Source: UBA993 sp964485855
GTDB taxonomy: Bacteria; Bacillota; Dethiobacteria; DTU022
Reading direction: 5' to 3'
NCBI GenBank assembly: GCA_964485855.1
Contig: CAZAKI010000003.1
Location: 1-64,000 of the forward strand
DNA length: 64,000 bases
Of this stretch, positions 45,766 through 55,277 are shown piece after piece. The position numbers were made by a program, and so were the translations under genes. Positions within the stretch are counted from its first letter, which is position 1; the number at the start of each line of letters is the position of its first letter. The notes beneath the pieces were generated by a model that did not search any database, was not told the DNA's origin, and saw nothing but the letters and a program-made list of their open reading frames with translations.

Positions 45766-46422
45766 ATGGCCAAACAATTTTTGGTAATTGGTGCCGGCAT
45801 TTTTGGCAGTAGTGTTGCAAAAACACTCTATAATTTGAATCATGACGTAATGGTGGTTGATAGTGATGAAGAGTTGGTCCAGAAAATCAGTACCGAGGTT
45901 ACCAATGCTGTTCAGGCCGATGCATCGTCAGAAAGAGCTTTAAACGCCCTTGGTATTGAAAATTATGATGCTGTAGTGCTTGCAATCAGCAGTGATATGC
46001 ACAGCAGCATCATGGCCGCAATCCTGCTAGTTGAGCTTCAAGCGAAGTATGTTGTAGCCAAGGCTCAAACCGAACTTCATGGCAGGGTGCTAAAAAAAAT
46101 CGGAGTTAACCGGATTGTTTATCCTGAGCAGGATATGGGCAAAAAGCTGGCCCATAGTATCCTTGCGCCTTCGATCGTCGATCTGTTTGAACTATCCAAC
46201 CAGTACAGTATCGTTGAAGTAAGAGCTACAGAAGATTTGGTTGGTAAAACCCTGGGTGAACTGGACTTAAGGGCCCGTCATGGGATTGCCATTATTGCCA
46301 TTCGGAGCAGCGATGGCGATAAAACCAATATTTCGCCGGCTGCAGTTGATCCAATCGAAACAGACGACATTATTATTGCTGCCGGAACCAATAGCGATTT
46401 AAAGGAGCTAGGTTGGATCTAA
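45766..46422 (+). CDS. ktrA: Potassium uptake regulatory subunit KtrA (RCK domains)
   Basis: 218 residues: an N-terminal Rossmann RCK domain (FLVIGAGIFGSSVAKTL, then VVDSDEELV) that binds NAD or ATP/ADP, and a C-terminal RCK_C domain (EVRATEDLVGKTLGELDL). It gates KtrB from the cytoplasmic face. ATG 45766 follows TTAGGAGG. Confidence 0.95.
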   Translation: MAKQFLVIGAGIFGSSVAKTLYNLNHDVMVVDSDEELVQKISTEVTNAVQADASSERALNALGIENYDAVVLAISSDMHSSIMAAILLVELQAKYVVAKAQTELHGRVLKKIGVNRIVYPEQDMGKKLAHSILAPSIVDLFELSNQYSIVEVRATEDLVGKTLGELDLRARHGIAIIAIRSSDGDKTNISPAAVDPIETDDIIIAAGTNSDLKELGWI

Positions 46423-46428
46423 ATCTTT

Positions 46429-47229
46429 ATGGAATCAGTTACCAGCTTGCATAATCCAACAATCAAGAAATACCTTCGTCTAGTCAAAAGCCGCCGTTTT
46501 AGGCAGCGCATGAATTGCTTGGCAGTTGAAGGACCAAACCTGGTTCGGGAAGCGCTGCAGAGGAGAATTTTACCGGAAGTAGTTATCACTACCATGGATT
46601 ACTCCAACGGTAAACACGGAAAATGGATTGCTTCAATTCCCGGTGCAGTTAAAAAAATAGTCGTGCCGGATACTCTCTATCGAGAAATCACCGGCACAGA
46701 AACACCACAGGCGGTTGCGGCAATTGTTCCCTATCTGTTTACGAATGACATTGAAAGTGTTAGGCACGATCTGGATCTGGTTCTGATCCTGGATCAGCTG
46801 CAGGATCCCGGCAACTTGGGAACGATTATCCGGACAGCCGCGGCAGCCGGTGTTGATTTGATCTGCTGCACAAAAGGATGTGCTGACCCTTATAGTCCAA
46901 AAGTGCTGCGTTCAACTGCCGGGCTAATATTTCAAGTTCAAGTGTTGCAAATTCCAGATACTGAGTTACTCATATCAACTCTCAAGCACAGAAACTTTCA
47001 ATTGTTAGCCGCAGTGCCGGAAGGAGATTTACCGTATTGGTCTGTAGAACTGTCTCCGAAAGTTGCAATTATTGTCGGTAGTGAGGCAAGGGGCATTTCA
47101 GATTGTTTATCGGAGCAAGCAGACTTGTTTGTTTCCATTCCCACCAGAACGGATGTTGATTCACTGAATGCAGCTGTTGCTGCTGGTATAATTCTTTTTG
47201 ATATCGAAAGGCGCCGCTTAATTCAGTGA
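46429..47229 (+). CDS. TrmH/SpoU-family RNA 2'-O-methyltransferase
   Basis: 266 residues. An N-terminal substrate-binding domain (HNPTIKKYLRLVKSRRFR, then AVEGPNLVREAL) is followed by the knotted SPOUT domain: motif 1 DQLQDPGNLGTIIRTAAAAG, motif 2 IIVGSEARGIS, motif 3 IPTRTDVDSLNAAVAAGI. It methylates rRNA or tRNA ribose with SAM. It begins seven bases after ktrA and precedes pheST, a usual Bacillota position. The exact target nucleotide is not known. Confidence 0.92.
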   Translation: MESVTSLHNPTIKKYLRLVKSRRFRQRMNCLAVEGPNLVREALQRRILPEVVITTMDYSNGKHGKWIASIPGAVKKIVVPDTLYREITGTETPQAVAAIVPYLFTNDIESVRHDLDLVLILDQLQDPGNLGTIIRTAAAAGVDLICCTKGCADPYSPKVLRSTAGLIFQVQVLQIPDTELLISTLKHRNFQLLAAVPEGDLPYWSVELSPKVAIIVGSEARGISDCLSEQADLFVSIPTRTDVDSLNAAVAAGIILFDIERRRLIQ

Positions 47230-47255
47230 TCGTCTGATCTGTGATTGCCTGATCC

Positions 47256-47284
47256 TTGAAGCATTTCATTCTTGATGCTATAAT
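47256..47284 (+). promoter_or_regulatory. Promoter of the pheST T-box operon
   Basis: TTGAAG (47256-47261), 17 bases, TATAAT (47279-47284). Confidence 0.75.
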
Positions 47285-47289
47285 AATTT

Positions 47290-47540
47290 ATCTTTTACTT
47301 GTGAAAGTGATGAAGGAGACAAGTACATCGGATCGGCAGCGCAAAGGGAGGATTGGCCGCGGACTGAAAGCCAACTCGGTGCTTACGATGGAAATTCACT
47401 CCGGAACCTCCCGCTGAAGGATTAACATAATCTGGTAGGTAGTGGACGCTCATCCCGTTAATGATGCCAAGTGAGCTTGTTTTGCTAAGCTGGGTGGTAC
47501 CGCGGAAGTAAGCTTTCGTCCCTCTTTATGAGGGTTTTTT
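47290..47540 (+). promoter_or_regulatory. T-box riboswitch (tRNA-Phe) before pheST
   Basis: A leader of about 250 bases with the T-box core TGGGTGGTACCGCGG (47491-47505). Its UGGU bulge would pair with ACCA, the end of tRNA-Phe. The leader ends in the terminator CCCTC / GAGGG plus TTTTTT (47520-47540). A UUC specifier codon for Phe probably lies at 47395-47397. Uncharged tRNA-Phe would allow read-through into pheS. Confidence 0.93.
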
Positions 47541-47556
47541 ATTTATGGAGGTGGAT

Positions 47557-48582
47557 ATGTTGCTGCAGAAGCTGAAAGAATTGGAAAATGAATCACGTCA
47601 AAAGATTGCCGCAGCTGAGAACCTGGAGACGCTGAAAGAGATCAGGGTGAGAATTCTGGGGAAAAAGGGCGAGCTGACTGCTTTGCTGCGTAGTCTCGGC
47701 ACGATCAGTCCTGCTGAAAGACCGCTGGTTGGTAGCGAAGCAAATACCCTAAGAATGGAACTGGAGAAAGCAATTGAGTTAAAAGAAAAAAACTTAAAAG
47801 ATGCATCCAAATCAGAGCAATGGTTTAAAGAACGAATAGATGTAACACTGCCGGGATGGCCGGTAGAAATTGGCCGCAAGCACCCACTGACCCTAATCAA
47901 TGATGAAATTAAGGAAATATTTCTCGGACTCGGTTTTCAGGTAGCTCACGGTCCTGAAATTGAGAGTGATTATTACAACTATGAAGCGCTGAATTTTCCT
48001 GCCGATCATCCAGCCCGCGATATGCAGGATAGTTATTATATCACCGAACAGTATTTACTGAGAACCCATACTTCACCGGTTCAGGTCCGAGTGATGGAAA
48101 AACTGGCCCCTCAACTTCCGGTACGAATCATCGCGCCGGGAAAGGTATTCCGGCGTGATGACGATGCCACCCATTCGCCAATGTTTCACCAGGTTGAGGG
48201 GCTAGCCGTTGATCGGGAGATTACCTTTGCCGATTTAAAGGGAACTTTGTTGCTTTTTGCCCGGGAAATGTTTGGTTCGGATCAGAAAATCCGCCTGAGA
48301 CCAAGTTTTTTCCCTTTTACTGAGCCCAGTGCAGAGGTCGATATCTCTTGTATTATGTGTGAAGGTAAAGGATGCCGGGTTTGCAGCTACTGCGGATGGC
48401 TTGAAATATTGGGTGCAGGGATGGTCCATCCCAGGGTTCTTGAAATAGCCGGATACGATCCACAGCAGGTAACTGGTTTTGCTTTTGGGATGGGTGTTGA
48501 ACGAATAGCTATGTTAAAATATGGAATTGGCGATTTGCGATTATTCTTTTCAAATGATCTACGGTTTTTAAGACAATTTTGA
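47557..48582 (+). CDS. pheS: Phenylalanyl-tRNA synthetase alpha subunit
   Basis: About 341 residues from ATG 47557; ATG 47545 is inside the GGAGG ribosome site and TTG 47560 is also possible. An N-terminal coiled-coil region is followed by the class II core (ALNFPADHPARDMQDSYYI; LLRTHTSPVQVRVM; FRRDDDATHSPMFHQVEG; FGMGVERIAMLKYGI). The length is normal. It forms the alpha2beta2 enzyme with PheT. Confidence 0.97.
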   Translation: MLLQKLKELENESRQKIAAAENLETLKEIRVRILGKKGELTALLRSLGTISPAERPLVGSEANTLRMELEKAIELKEKNLKDASKSEQWFKERIDVTLPGWPVEIGRKHPLTLINDEIKEIFLGLGFQVAHGPEIESDYYNYEALNFPADHPARDMQDSYYITEQYLLRTHTSPVQVRVMEKLAPQLPVRIIAPGKVFRRDDDATHSPMFHQVEGLAVDREITFADLKGTLLLFAREMFGSDQKIRLRPSFFPFTEPSAEVDISCIMCEGKGCRVCSYCGWLEILGAGMVHPRVLEIAGYDPQQVTGFAFGMGVERIAMLKYGIGDLRLFFSNDLRFLRQF

Positions 48583-48636
48583 TCGAGTGAAACCGAAAAC
48601 GTTAATTTTTTTAGTTTATATTGGAGGAGATTAATA

Positions 48637-51048
48637 ATGTTAGTACCGTACCGCTGGTTAAAAGATTACATCGATCCGGGGCTCGATGCCTCTAAAATAG
48701 CTGAATTGTTAACTCTGGCTGGTATTGAGGTTGGTGCTGTTGAAAGGTTTGGCCCGGATCTTCCTGGTGTAGTTGCCGGTAAAATAGTTGAAACGGGTGC
48801 TCATCCTGGACGTAGTAATTTAACCCTGGTAAAAGTGGATACAGGAAACGAGTTGCTTGAGATAGTATGCGGTGCTAAAAATTTTAGGGTAGGCGATATG
48901 GTTCCGGTAGCAAAACCAGGCGCTGTACTTCCCGGAGATCGCCGGATTGAGGAAGCGAGGATATATGGTGCAGTATCTACAGGGATGCTTTGCTCAGCCC
49001 ATGAACTTGGTCTGGAACTAGGGGCGGAAGATGAAATTCTGATTCTTGATCAAACAGCGAAGGTCGGGGAAGCGATAGAAAAAGTTCTCGATCTTGATGA
49101 AGAAATATTGAATTTGGAGCTAACCCCTAATCGCTCCGATTGTCTTGGTTTGTTAGGAGTTGCGTACGAAGTAGCTTCACTGACCGGATCAAAAGTTAAA
49201 CTGCCTCCCAGTGAACCGCTCGAAACAGGGCGGAAACTTGACGATGTGATCAGCATAGTAGTGGAAGATGTTGAACTATGTCCCCGCTACACCGCCAGGG
49301 CGGTGGAAAAAATTGTTGTTGGTCCGTCGCCACTCTGGATGCAACTTAGATTGCTAAAAGCCGGGATCAGGCCAATCAGCAATGTTGTCGATATCACAAA
49401 TTATGTAATGTGGGAATATGGTCAGCCCTTGCATGCTTTTGACCTGGATCTACTGGAAGGCAGCAAAATTATTGTCCGCCGCGGCGAAGATGGTGAAAAT
49501 TTAGTTACTCTTGATGGGGTAAAAAGGTTGCTGGATCGAGAAGTACTGGTTATTGCCGATTCTAAGCGGGCTGTTGGATTGGCCGGAGTGATGGGAGGCG
49601 AAAATACCGAGATCAGTAATTCCACCATGGCTATATTAATTGAGGCCGCGGCTTTTAACCCTACGAATATCAGGCGCACTGCCAAACGCTATAACCTGCC
49701 TTCTGAGGCATCGCAACGGTTTGAAAAGGGGGTTAATCATGAAGCGGTTATCGTTGCTCAAAATAGAGCTGCCTACCTGCTCAATGAGCTGGTTGGTGGA
49801 GAAGTGATGAAAGGGGTTATTGACAAAAATACTTCAACCATCAAACCATGGCAAATCAAGGTTAATCCAGCGAGGATTAATAAAATATTGGGGATGCAAA
49901 TTCCCGAACAGGAGATCAAAGACATTTTTAAACGTCTGGATCTTCAAGTAGAAACGGCTGAAAACAAAGATCTGATTATAACAGTCCCGCTGCGCCGGCC
50001 GGATTTGCTGATTGAAGAAGATTTAGTTGAAGAAGTAGTGCGTCTTCATGGTTACGATCAAGTTCCTACCACATTACCCACCGGAGAGCTGCTCGAAAAC
50101 CGTGAAGCTTATCCCGAAAGAGTAAAGAACATGGTCAAAAACATTTTGGTATCTTCCGGTTTTTACGAATGCATAACCTATTCTTTCATGAATCCGCTTA
50201 ACTTAGAACTTCTGAGGTTGCCAGTCGGAGATTCGCGGCGACAGGCAATACCTGTCCAGAATCCGTTTTCAGAAGAGCAATCATGCATGCGCACAACTTT
50301 AATACCGGGCTTGTTAAGAGCGGTTCAGCATAATATTAGTTTCCGGGAACTCGATCTGTTACTTTTTGAAATCGGCGTAATTTATAACCCGCGCGAATTG
50401 CCGCTAAAAAGCTTGCCGGAGGAAAAAAATATGCTTAGCCTTGTTGTAAGTGGAACCATTCCAAAGCTTAACTGGTTAACCGCTTCTCGACCGGCGGATT
50501 TCTATGTAATCAAGGGGGTACTGGAAAACATCTTTTCAAAATTGCAGATCAAAGGGGTTTCTTACACTGAACATGTTGAACCATTTACCCATCCGACTAG
50601 GAGTGCCCGGATGATGATTGATGATTATCATTTAGGTTTTATCGGCGAACTTCATCCGGAGGTTGCTGCGGAATATGAAATCAGTCAGCCTGTAACCGTC
50701 TGTGAACTTGATCTGGATTACCTTCTCAGCAGGGCAGCGATTGTTCCGCGTGCTGTACCCCTGCCTCGTTATCCAGCGGCAAACCGAGATTTGGCCGTTG
50801 TTGTGCCAAAAGGAATCAATGCTTCAGAGGTTGAAGCAGCAATTATAAAAGCTGGAGGAGATCTTGTAAGCGGGATAAGGTTATTTGACTTATATGAAGG
50901 CAAACAGGTTCCGGATGGGAAACGCAGCCTTGCTTATGCGATCACCTTCAGGCGGGAAGAAGGAACTCTGACTGAAACCGAAATAAATGAGAGGCAGAAG
51001 AGAATTGAAGAAGACCTCTTGAAGCTTGGTGCTGTCCTTCGCAGCTGA
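48637..51048 (+). CDS. pheT: Phenylalanyl-tRNA synthetase beta subunit
   Basis: 803 residues, normal length. It has the N-terminal tRNA-binding domain (VDTGNELLEIVCGAKNF), the B3/B4 editing domain, the B5 domain, a catalytic-like core, and the C-terminal FDX-ACB anticodon domain (LPRYPAANRDLAVVVP). ATG 48637 follows TTGGAGGAG. Confidence 0.97.
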   Translation: MLVPYRWLKDYIDPGLDASKIAELLTLAGIEVGAVERFGPDLPGVVAGKIVETGAHPGRSNLTLVKVDTGNELLEIVCGAKNFRVGDMVPVAKPGAVLPGDRRIEEARIYGAVSTGMLCSAHELGLELGAEDEILILDQTAKVGEAIEKVLDLDEEILNLELTPNRSDCLGLLGVAYEVASLTGSKVKLPPSEPLETGRKLDDVISIVVEDVELCPRYTARAVEKIVVGPSPLWMQLRLLKAGIRPISNVVDITNYVMWEYGQPLHAFDLDLLEGSKIIVRRGEDGENLVTLDGVKRLLDREVLVIADSKRAVGLAGVMGGENTEISNSTMAILIEAAAFNPTNIRRTAKRYNLPSEASQRFEKGVNHEAVIVAQNRAAYLLNELVGGEVMKGVIDKNTSTIKPWQIKVNPARINKILGMQIPEQEIKDIFKRLDLQVETAENKDLIITVPLRRPDLLIEEDLVEEVVRLHGYDQVPTTLPTGELLENREAYPERVKNMVKNILVSSGFYECITYSFMNPLNLELLRLPVGDSRRQAIPVQNPFSEEQSCMRTTLIPGLLRAVQHNISFRELDLLLFEIGVIYNPRELPLKSLPEEKNMLSLVVSGTIPKLNWLTASRPADFYVIKGVLENIFSKLQIKGVSYTEHVEPFTHPTRSARMMIDDYHLGFIGELHPEVAAEYEISQPVTVCELDLDYLLSRAAIVPRAVPLPRYPAANRDLAVVVPKGINASEVEAAIIKAGGDLVSGIRLFDLYEGKQVPDGKRSLAYAITFRREEGTLTETEINERQKRIEEDLLKLGAVLRS

Positions 51049-51130
51049 TAAAGAAGGATTTAACCCTTAAGGTAGAGAATTATTCAGCTGTACAGCTGTA
51101 ATCTAGTGTAGACGAAAGCAGGCCCAGGTG

Positions 51131-51406
51131 ATGGTTAACAAGGATAAGAATAGGATCGCTGTTTCGATTATGGGTGAAGAATATATCCTCAGAGGTTCTT
51201 CGTCACCAGATGAAATGGATCGGGTCGGCCGCTATGTAGATCGCTTGATGCGAAAGCTTTCTGAAAACAATATCCAGATGAGCAGGCATCGTATAGCAGT
51301 TTTAGCAGCCTTAAATCTTGCTGATGAACTTTTGAGGTTAAAAGCAGAAAAAGATCATCGTTCTGCTGATCAACTAACAAAGGAGGAAAAAGATGAATTG
51401 GTTTGA
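51131..51406 (+). CDS. zapA: Cell division protein ZapA
   Basis: About 91 residues. The N-terminal beta segment (RIAVSIMGEEYILRGSSSP) and following helices (MDRVGRYVDRLMRKLSE; RIAVLAALNLADELLRLK) are typical of ZapA, which cross-links FtsZ filaments. The start is ATG 51131 or GTG 51128. Its 3' end overlaps cvpA by 14 bases. Confidence 0.88.
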   Translation: MVNKDKNRIAVSIMGEEYILRGSSSPDEMDRVGRYVDRLMRKLSENNIQMSRHRIAVLAALNLADELLRLKAEKDHRSADQLTKEEKDELV

Positions 51407-51962
51407 CATCTTTCTGATCATAGTATTTTTCCTGCATTTGGTTAGTGGTTTCTCACGGGGCCTGATAAAACAGCTTTTTGACCTTGTCGGATTTATCGTG
51501 ATTATCATCTTTTCATTCTGGGGCAGTAGATATTTTAGCAGCAGCCTGGCTTCCTATATTAATCCGGAGGATATCATCCCCCATCATGAATTGATCGAGA
51601 ACCTTGGTTTGGAAGTAGCACTGGATAAAGCTCCCCAGGTAATTGCCGGGGTGATCAGCTTTCTGATCCTTTTTCTGGTGCTGAGCCTTATTTTCCGTAT
51701 TTTTTCAGGAGGATTTCGTTGGATCAACAAGGTTCCGGTGGTCGGTTTTCTAAATCGAATCGGTGGAGGCTTGTTGGGAGCGCTGATCGGCATTGTGTTT
51801 GTTTATATTATTATTGCTGCTGCATCGCTAATCCCATTAACTGTTTTTGTCGAAGCGGTTGCAAGCTCAGAAATGGTTTTCATTGCCGATCATTATCTCA
51901 CTCCTTTTGCCATCCAGTTAAAGGAATTGCTAATTAATTCTTATCTCAATCTTAATGGTTAA
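51393..51962 (+). CDS. CvpA family membrane protein
   Basis: 189 residues with four membrane helices and the CvpA pattern (FDIFLIIVFFLHLVSGFSRG; FLNRIGGGLLGALIGIV). AAGGAGG precedes the ATG inside zapA. The zapA-cvpA-mutS2 order is common in Bacillota. The family has been tied to envelope homeostasis and colicin V production, but its biochemical function is open. Confidence 0.9.
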   Translation: MNWFDIFLIIVFFLHLVSGFSRGLIKQLFDLVGFIVIIIFSFWGSRYFSSSLASYINPEDIIPHHELIENLGLEVALDKAPQVIAGVISFLILFLVLSLIFRIFSGGFRWINKVPVVGFLNRIGGGLLGALIGIVFVYIIIAAASLIPLTVFVEAVASSEMVFIADHYLTPFAIQLKELLINSYLNLNG

Positions 51963-51997
51963 AAAAGATTATTTGTTACTCAGGGGTTTATGCAAAT

Positions 51998-52594
51998 TTG
52001 CTTACTTTTGATCATAAATTTTACAAAGAGAACAGCTTAATCGTGGCCAGGGCTCTCCTTGGCCATTATTTATGTCATGAGACTGAGGAAGGTTTGATCG
52101 CAGGGGTTATTGTTGAAACTGAAGCATACTTGGCAGAAAATGATCCTGCATGTCATGCTTCACGTGGGATTACTAAACGGAACGCTGTAATGTTTGGTCC
52201 GCCAGGAAAAGCTTATGTTTATTTCATTTATGGTAAATATTTTTGTTTCAATGTAGTAACGGGTAATGAAGGAAGTGGTGAAGCGGTTTTAGTGAGAGCC
52301 GTAGAACCGGTTTTTGGCCAGGACCTTATGAGTAAAAATCGTTTTATGGACTGTGAAGTTTTGCAACTGGCAAATGGCCCGGGTAAACTATGTTCTGCTT
52401 TTGCCATTAACCGAAGTTTTAATGGGCACGATCTAACATCAAAACCTTTGTTCATTGCTAAAAATAGCAATGAACATCATAGGATCAAAATAAAATCGAC
52501 AAAACGGATTGGTTTGTCAAGCCATTGTGAAAAAAAATATCGTTTTATAGTTAGCGGCAGTCAATATTTATCAAGGAGAGAGACCGGTGATTAA
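51998..52594 (+). CDS. mpg: DNA-3-methyladenine glycosylase (AAG/MPG family)
   Basis: 198 residues. Family marks are VARALLGHYL, VETEAYL with the catalytic Glu, HASRGITKRNAVMFGPPGKA, YVYFIYGKYFCFNVVT and VLVRAVEP. It removes alkylated purines in base excision repair. The TTG start at 51998 has only a weak ribosome site, so the start is uncertain. Its end overlaps mutS2 by eight bases. Confidence 0.93.
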   Translation: MLTFDHKFYKENSLIVARALLGHYLCHETEEGLIAGVIVETEAYLAENDPACHASRGITKRNAVMFGPPGKAYVYFIYGKYFCFNVVTGNEGSGEAVLVRAVEPVFGQDLMSKNRFMDCEVLQLANGPGKLCSAFAINRSFNGHDLTSKPLFIAKNSNEHHRIKIKSTKRIGLSSHCEKKYRFIVSGSQYLSRRETGD

Positions 52595-54974
52595 TGTTAT
52601 TAGAGAGCGAGAAATAAATATTCTCGAATTTGCAAAAATCAGAGACGAATTGGCAGCGCTTACAGTTTCGCCATTGGCAGCCCAAATGGCTTTAAATCTT
52701 AAACCGACGGCTGATCCGCTGCTACTAAAAAAATGGCTCAGACAAACGGCTGATGCCAAGCTAATTTGTGCTCGCAACGCTTTTACTCCCGGATCTATTG
52801 AAGATATCAACCCTTACCAGATCAAAGCTAAAAAAGGGGCTGTCCTAAGCGGATTAGAGCTGGTAAAAATTCTGTTTTTCCTAAAGGCTGCCGCTCGATG
52901 GCTGCATTTTTTCAAGGACAATGAACAGTCACAACTCTACCCATCGCTTGCCGATTTGGCCGAACTAATTAACCCTTGTACTGAATTGGTTTTAGAGCTG
53001 GATGGATCACTTGATGAGGAGGGCCAACTTCTCGACAGTGCTTCAGCAGAACTAGGGCGGATGCGCAGCAAGAAAATAGGATTGCAGAATAAAATCAGGG
53101 ATAAAATGGATGATTACATCCGTAGTCCTAGTTATAAGAAATATTTGCAGGAAACCCTGATAACTATTCGTGGTGGGAGATATGTTTTGCCGGTCAGGCA
53201 AGAGTATCGACAAATGGTTGATGGAGTGGTTCACGATCAGTCGGCAAGCGGTGCAACTTTATTTATCGAACCTCTTCCAGTAGTCAGACTGCAAAACGAT
53301 TTAGTTGCCCTGCAACGACAAGAAGAGAAGGAATGCGAAAAAATATTACAACAACTTAGTGCCCTGGTTGCTAATCATGCTGAAGCTTTAGCACATAACT
53401 ACTCTCTCTATGCTGAACTTGATTTTATTGTCGCAAAGGGCCGGTTAAGTTTAAAAATGGGCGGTAATGAGCCTGAAATGGTAACTGAAAACAAACAAAG
53501 ATTGATTTTTGTTGATGCTTTCCATCCATTACTGCCCGCAGAAAAAGTCCCATTGAATTTAGATATTGGCGAACCCGCTCAAACCTTGGTCATAACTGGT
53601 CCTAATACCGGGGGTAAGACAGTGACCCTGAAAACTATTGGCCTCTTAACGATTATGTTTCAGAGTGGAATGCATATTCCTGCCGGCAGAGAAAGCCGAG
53701 TTTCAGTTTTTAAACAGATCAGGGCCGATATCGGGGATGAGCAGAGTATTTCACAATCGCTTAGTACTTTTTCAGGACATATGAAAAATATTATCGAAAT
53801 TCTTGAAACAGCCGATTCCGGAGCGTTGGTCCTTTTTGACGAGTTGGGAGCGGGGACGGATCCTTCAGAAGGCTCAGCGCTAGCTATGGCTATTCTTTCC
53901 GAATTAACTGCCAGAGAAGTTCTGACTGTCGCAACAACCCACATTAATGAATTAAAACTATTTGCCCAGGTCCAGGATCGCTTACAAAATGCTTCCATGG
54001 AATTTGATCCGGATACGCTTGCCCCTACTTATCGATTATTACAGGGGGTTCCGGGGCAGAGTAACGCTTTATATATTGCCGAGCAGCTAGGTTTAAAGCA
54101 AGCATTATTACAAAAAGCAAAAAGTTTTCTTCATCGCTCTCATGATCAGGTTGAGTCAGTTATAGCAAGTCTGGTCGAGGATCAACAGCGCTATCACCGG
54201 GATAGTCGGCAGGCTGCCTTAGAAAGAAGCCGGGCGGAACTTGTATCGCTTGAACTGGATAAAGAACGGGAGTTACTGAAGGCCCGAAAAGCTGACATAA
54301 TAAAGGAAGCACGGGAGGAAGCACGACGGTTGATTCGTAATACTAAAAGCAGCCTGGAACAGATCACAAAAGAATTAAATGAAATAAAACAATGGAAAAA
54401 TGCTGATCACGATCCGGCGATAAGCAAGATCAGACAGGAACTTAGTGCGATTCGGCGGGAAATTGATCTCGAAGAAGAAACTTCTTATGCTGGAGAAGGG
54501 ATTTCTGAGCAAGATCTAAAAGCCGGAGTTCAGGTTTATGTTCCCAGCATTAAGCAAGAAGGTGAAGTAGTTAATTTCAATGAAGAAGAAGCATTAATAC
54601 AGATCGGGTCAATGAAAGTTAGTATTGCGATAAACGAATTAAGGAAGAGTGGAACACAAGAATTTATTAATAGTAAAAAAGAAAAACAATTAAATACGGG
54701 TGGTTATACTGTCCAAAAGGATTTAATGATTACCAGTTCAATTGATTTACGGGGCTTAAACTTTGAAGAAGCCCGTCCTCTGGTTGATAAATTACTTGAC
54801 AATGCTCTCTGGGCCGGGTTGGGCCGGGTTGATCTGATTCATGGTAAAGGAACAGGTAAACTGAAAGAAGGCTTGCGCTTTTATCTGAAGGAACACCTTC
54901 TGGTAAGCTCATTCCGCAGCGGAAGCCCCTCAGAGGGGGGCGAAGGAGTAACCGTGGTTGAGATAAAAACTTAA
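52587..54974 (+). CDS. mutS2: Endonuclease MutS2
   Basis: 795 residues from GTG 52587 behind AAGGAGAGAG. MutS core domains, Walker A GPNTGGKT, ABC signature region QSLSTFSGHM and Walker B LVLFDELGAGTDPSEGSALA are present. They are followed by a coiled-coil stretch and a C-terminal Smr nuclease domain (IDLRGLNFEEARPLVDKLL; LIHGKGTGKL). In Bacillota MutS2 acts in recombination control and on stalled or collided ribosomes rather than in mismatch repair. Confidence 0.97.
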   Translation: MINVIREREINILEFAKIRDELAALTVSPLAAQMALNLKPTADPLLLKKWLRQTADAKLICARNAFTPGSIEDINPYQIKAKKGAVLSGLELVKILFFLKAAARWLHFFKDNEQSQLYPSLADLAELINPCTELVLELDGSLDEEGQLLDSASAELGRMRSKKIGLQNKIRDKMDDYIRSPSYKKYLQETLITIRGGRYVLPVRQEYRQMVDGVVHDQSASGATLFIEPLPVVRLQNDLVALQRQEEKECEKILQQLSALVANHAEALAHNYSLYAELDFIVAKGRLSLKMGGNEPEMVTENKQRLIFVDAFHPLLPAEKVPLNLDIGEPAQTLVITGPNTGGKTVTLKTIGLLTIMFQSGMHIPAGRESRVSVFKQIRADIGDEQSISQSLSTFSGHMKNIIEILETADSGALVLFDELGAGTDPSEGSALAMAILSELTAREVLTVATTHINELKLFAQVQDRLQNASMEFDPDTLAPTYRLLQGVPGQSNALYIAEQLGLKQALLQKAKSFLHRSHDQVESVIASLVEDQQRYHRDSRQAALERSRAELVSLELDKERELLKARKADIIKEAREEARRLIRNTKSSLEQITKELNEIKQWKNADHDPAISKIRQELSAIRREIDLEEETSYAGEGISEQDLKAGVQVYVPSIKQEGEVVNFNEEEALIQIGSMKVSIAINELRKSGTQEFINSKKEKQLNTGGYTVQKDLMITSSIDLRGLNFEEARPLVDKLLDNALWAGLGRVDLIHGKGTGKLKEGLRFYLKEHLLVSSFRSGSPSEGGEGVTVVEIKT

Positions 54975-54985
54975 GGGGGATTTCT

Positions 54986-55258
54986 TTGAATCAGGAACGA
55001 ATACGAGCAGCCCTGATATCACTACTGGAGCCGGGAATCTTTAAGACTACAGCTCAGCTGGTGGAGGAGTTGCGGATGGAATATCCTTCTCTCTGGAAAT
55101 CACTGGAAATGGAAGGAAAGATGCTCTATGGACATAGCTGCAGCGCTCAGCAGCAGCCGGTTACAAGTGTCGCCCAAGTTTTGCTTACTCTTCCAACCGA
55201 GCATTGTATCCGAGAAAAAAAGGGTAAGCTCCAAGTTTGGAGCAAACCCGATAAATAG
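54986..55258 (+). CDS. Uncharacterised small protein
   Basis: 90 residues from a TTG behind AAGGGGGAT, 11 bases after mutS2 and so probably co-transcribed. I do not recognise it. The N-terminal half (IRAALISLLEPGIFKTTAQL, then VEELRMEYPSLW) and the C-terminal strand-like end (CIREKKGKLQVW) resemble a small winged-helix fold. No membrane segment is seen. Confidence 0.6.
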   Translation: MNQERIRAALISLLEPGIFKTTAQLVEELRMEYPSLWKSLEMEGKMLYGHSCSAQQQPVTSVAQVLLTLPTEHCIREKKGKLQVWSKPDK

Positions 55259-55277
55259 CATTTTTCAATGTAAATGA

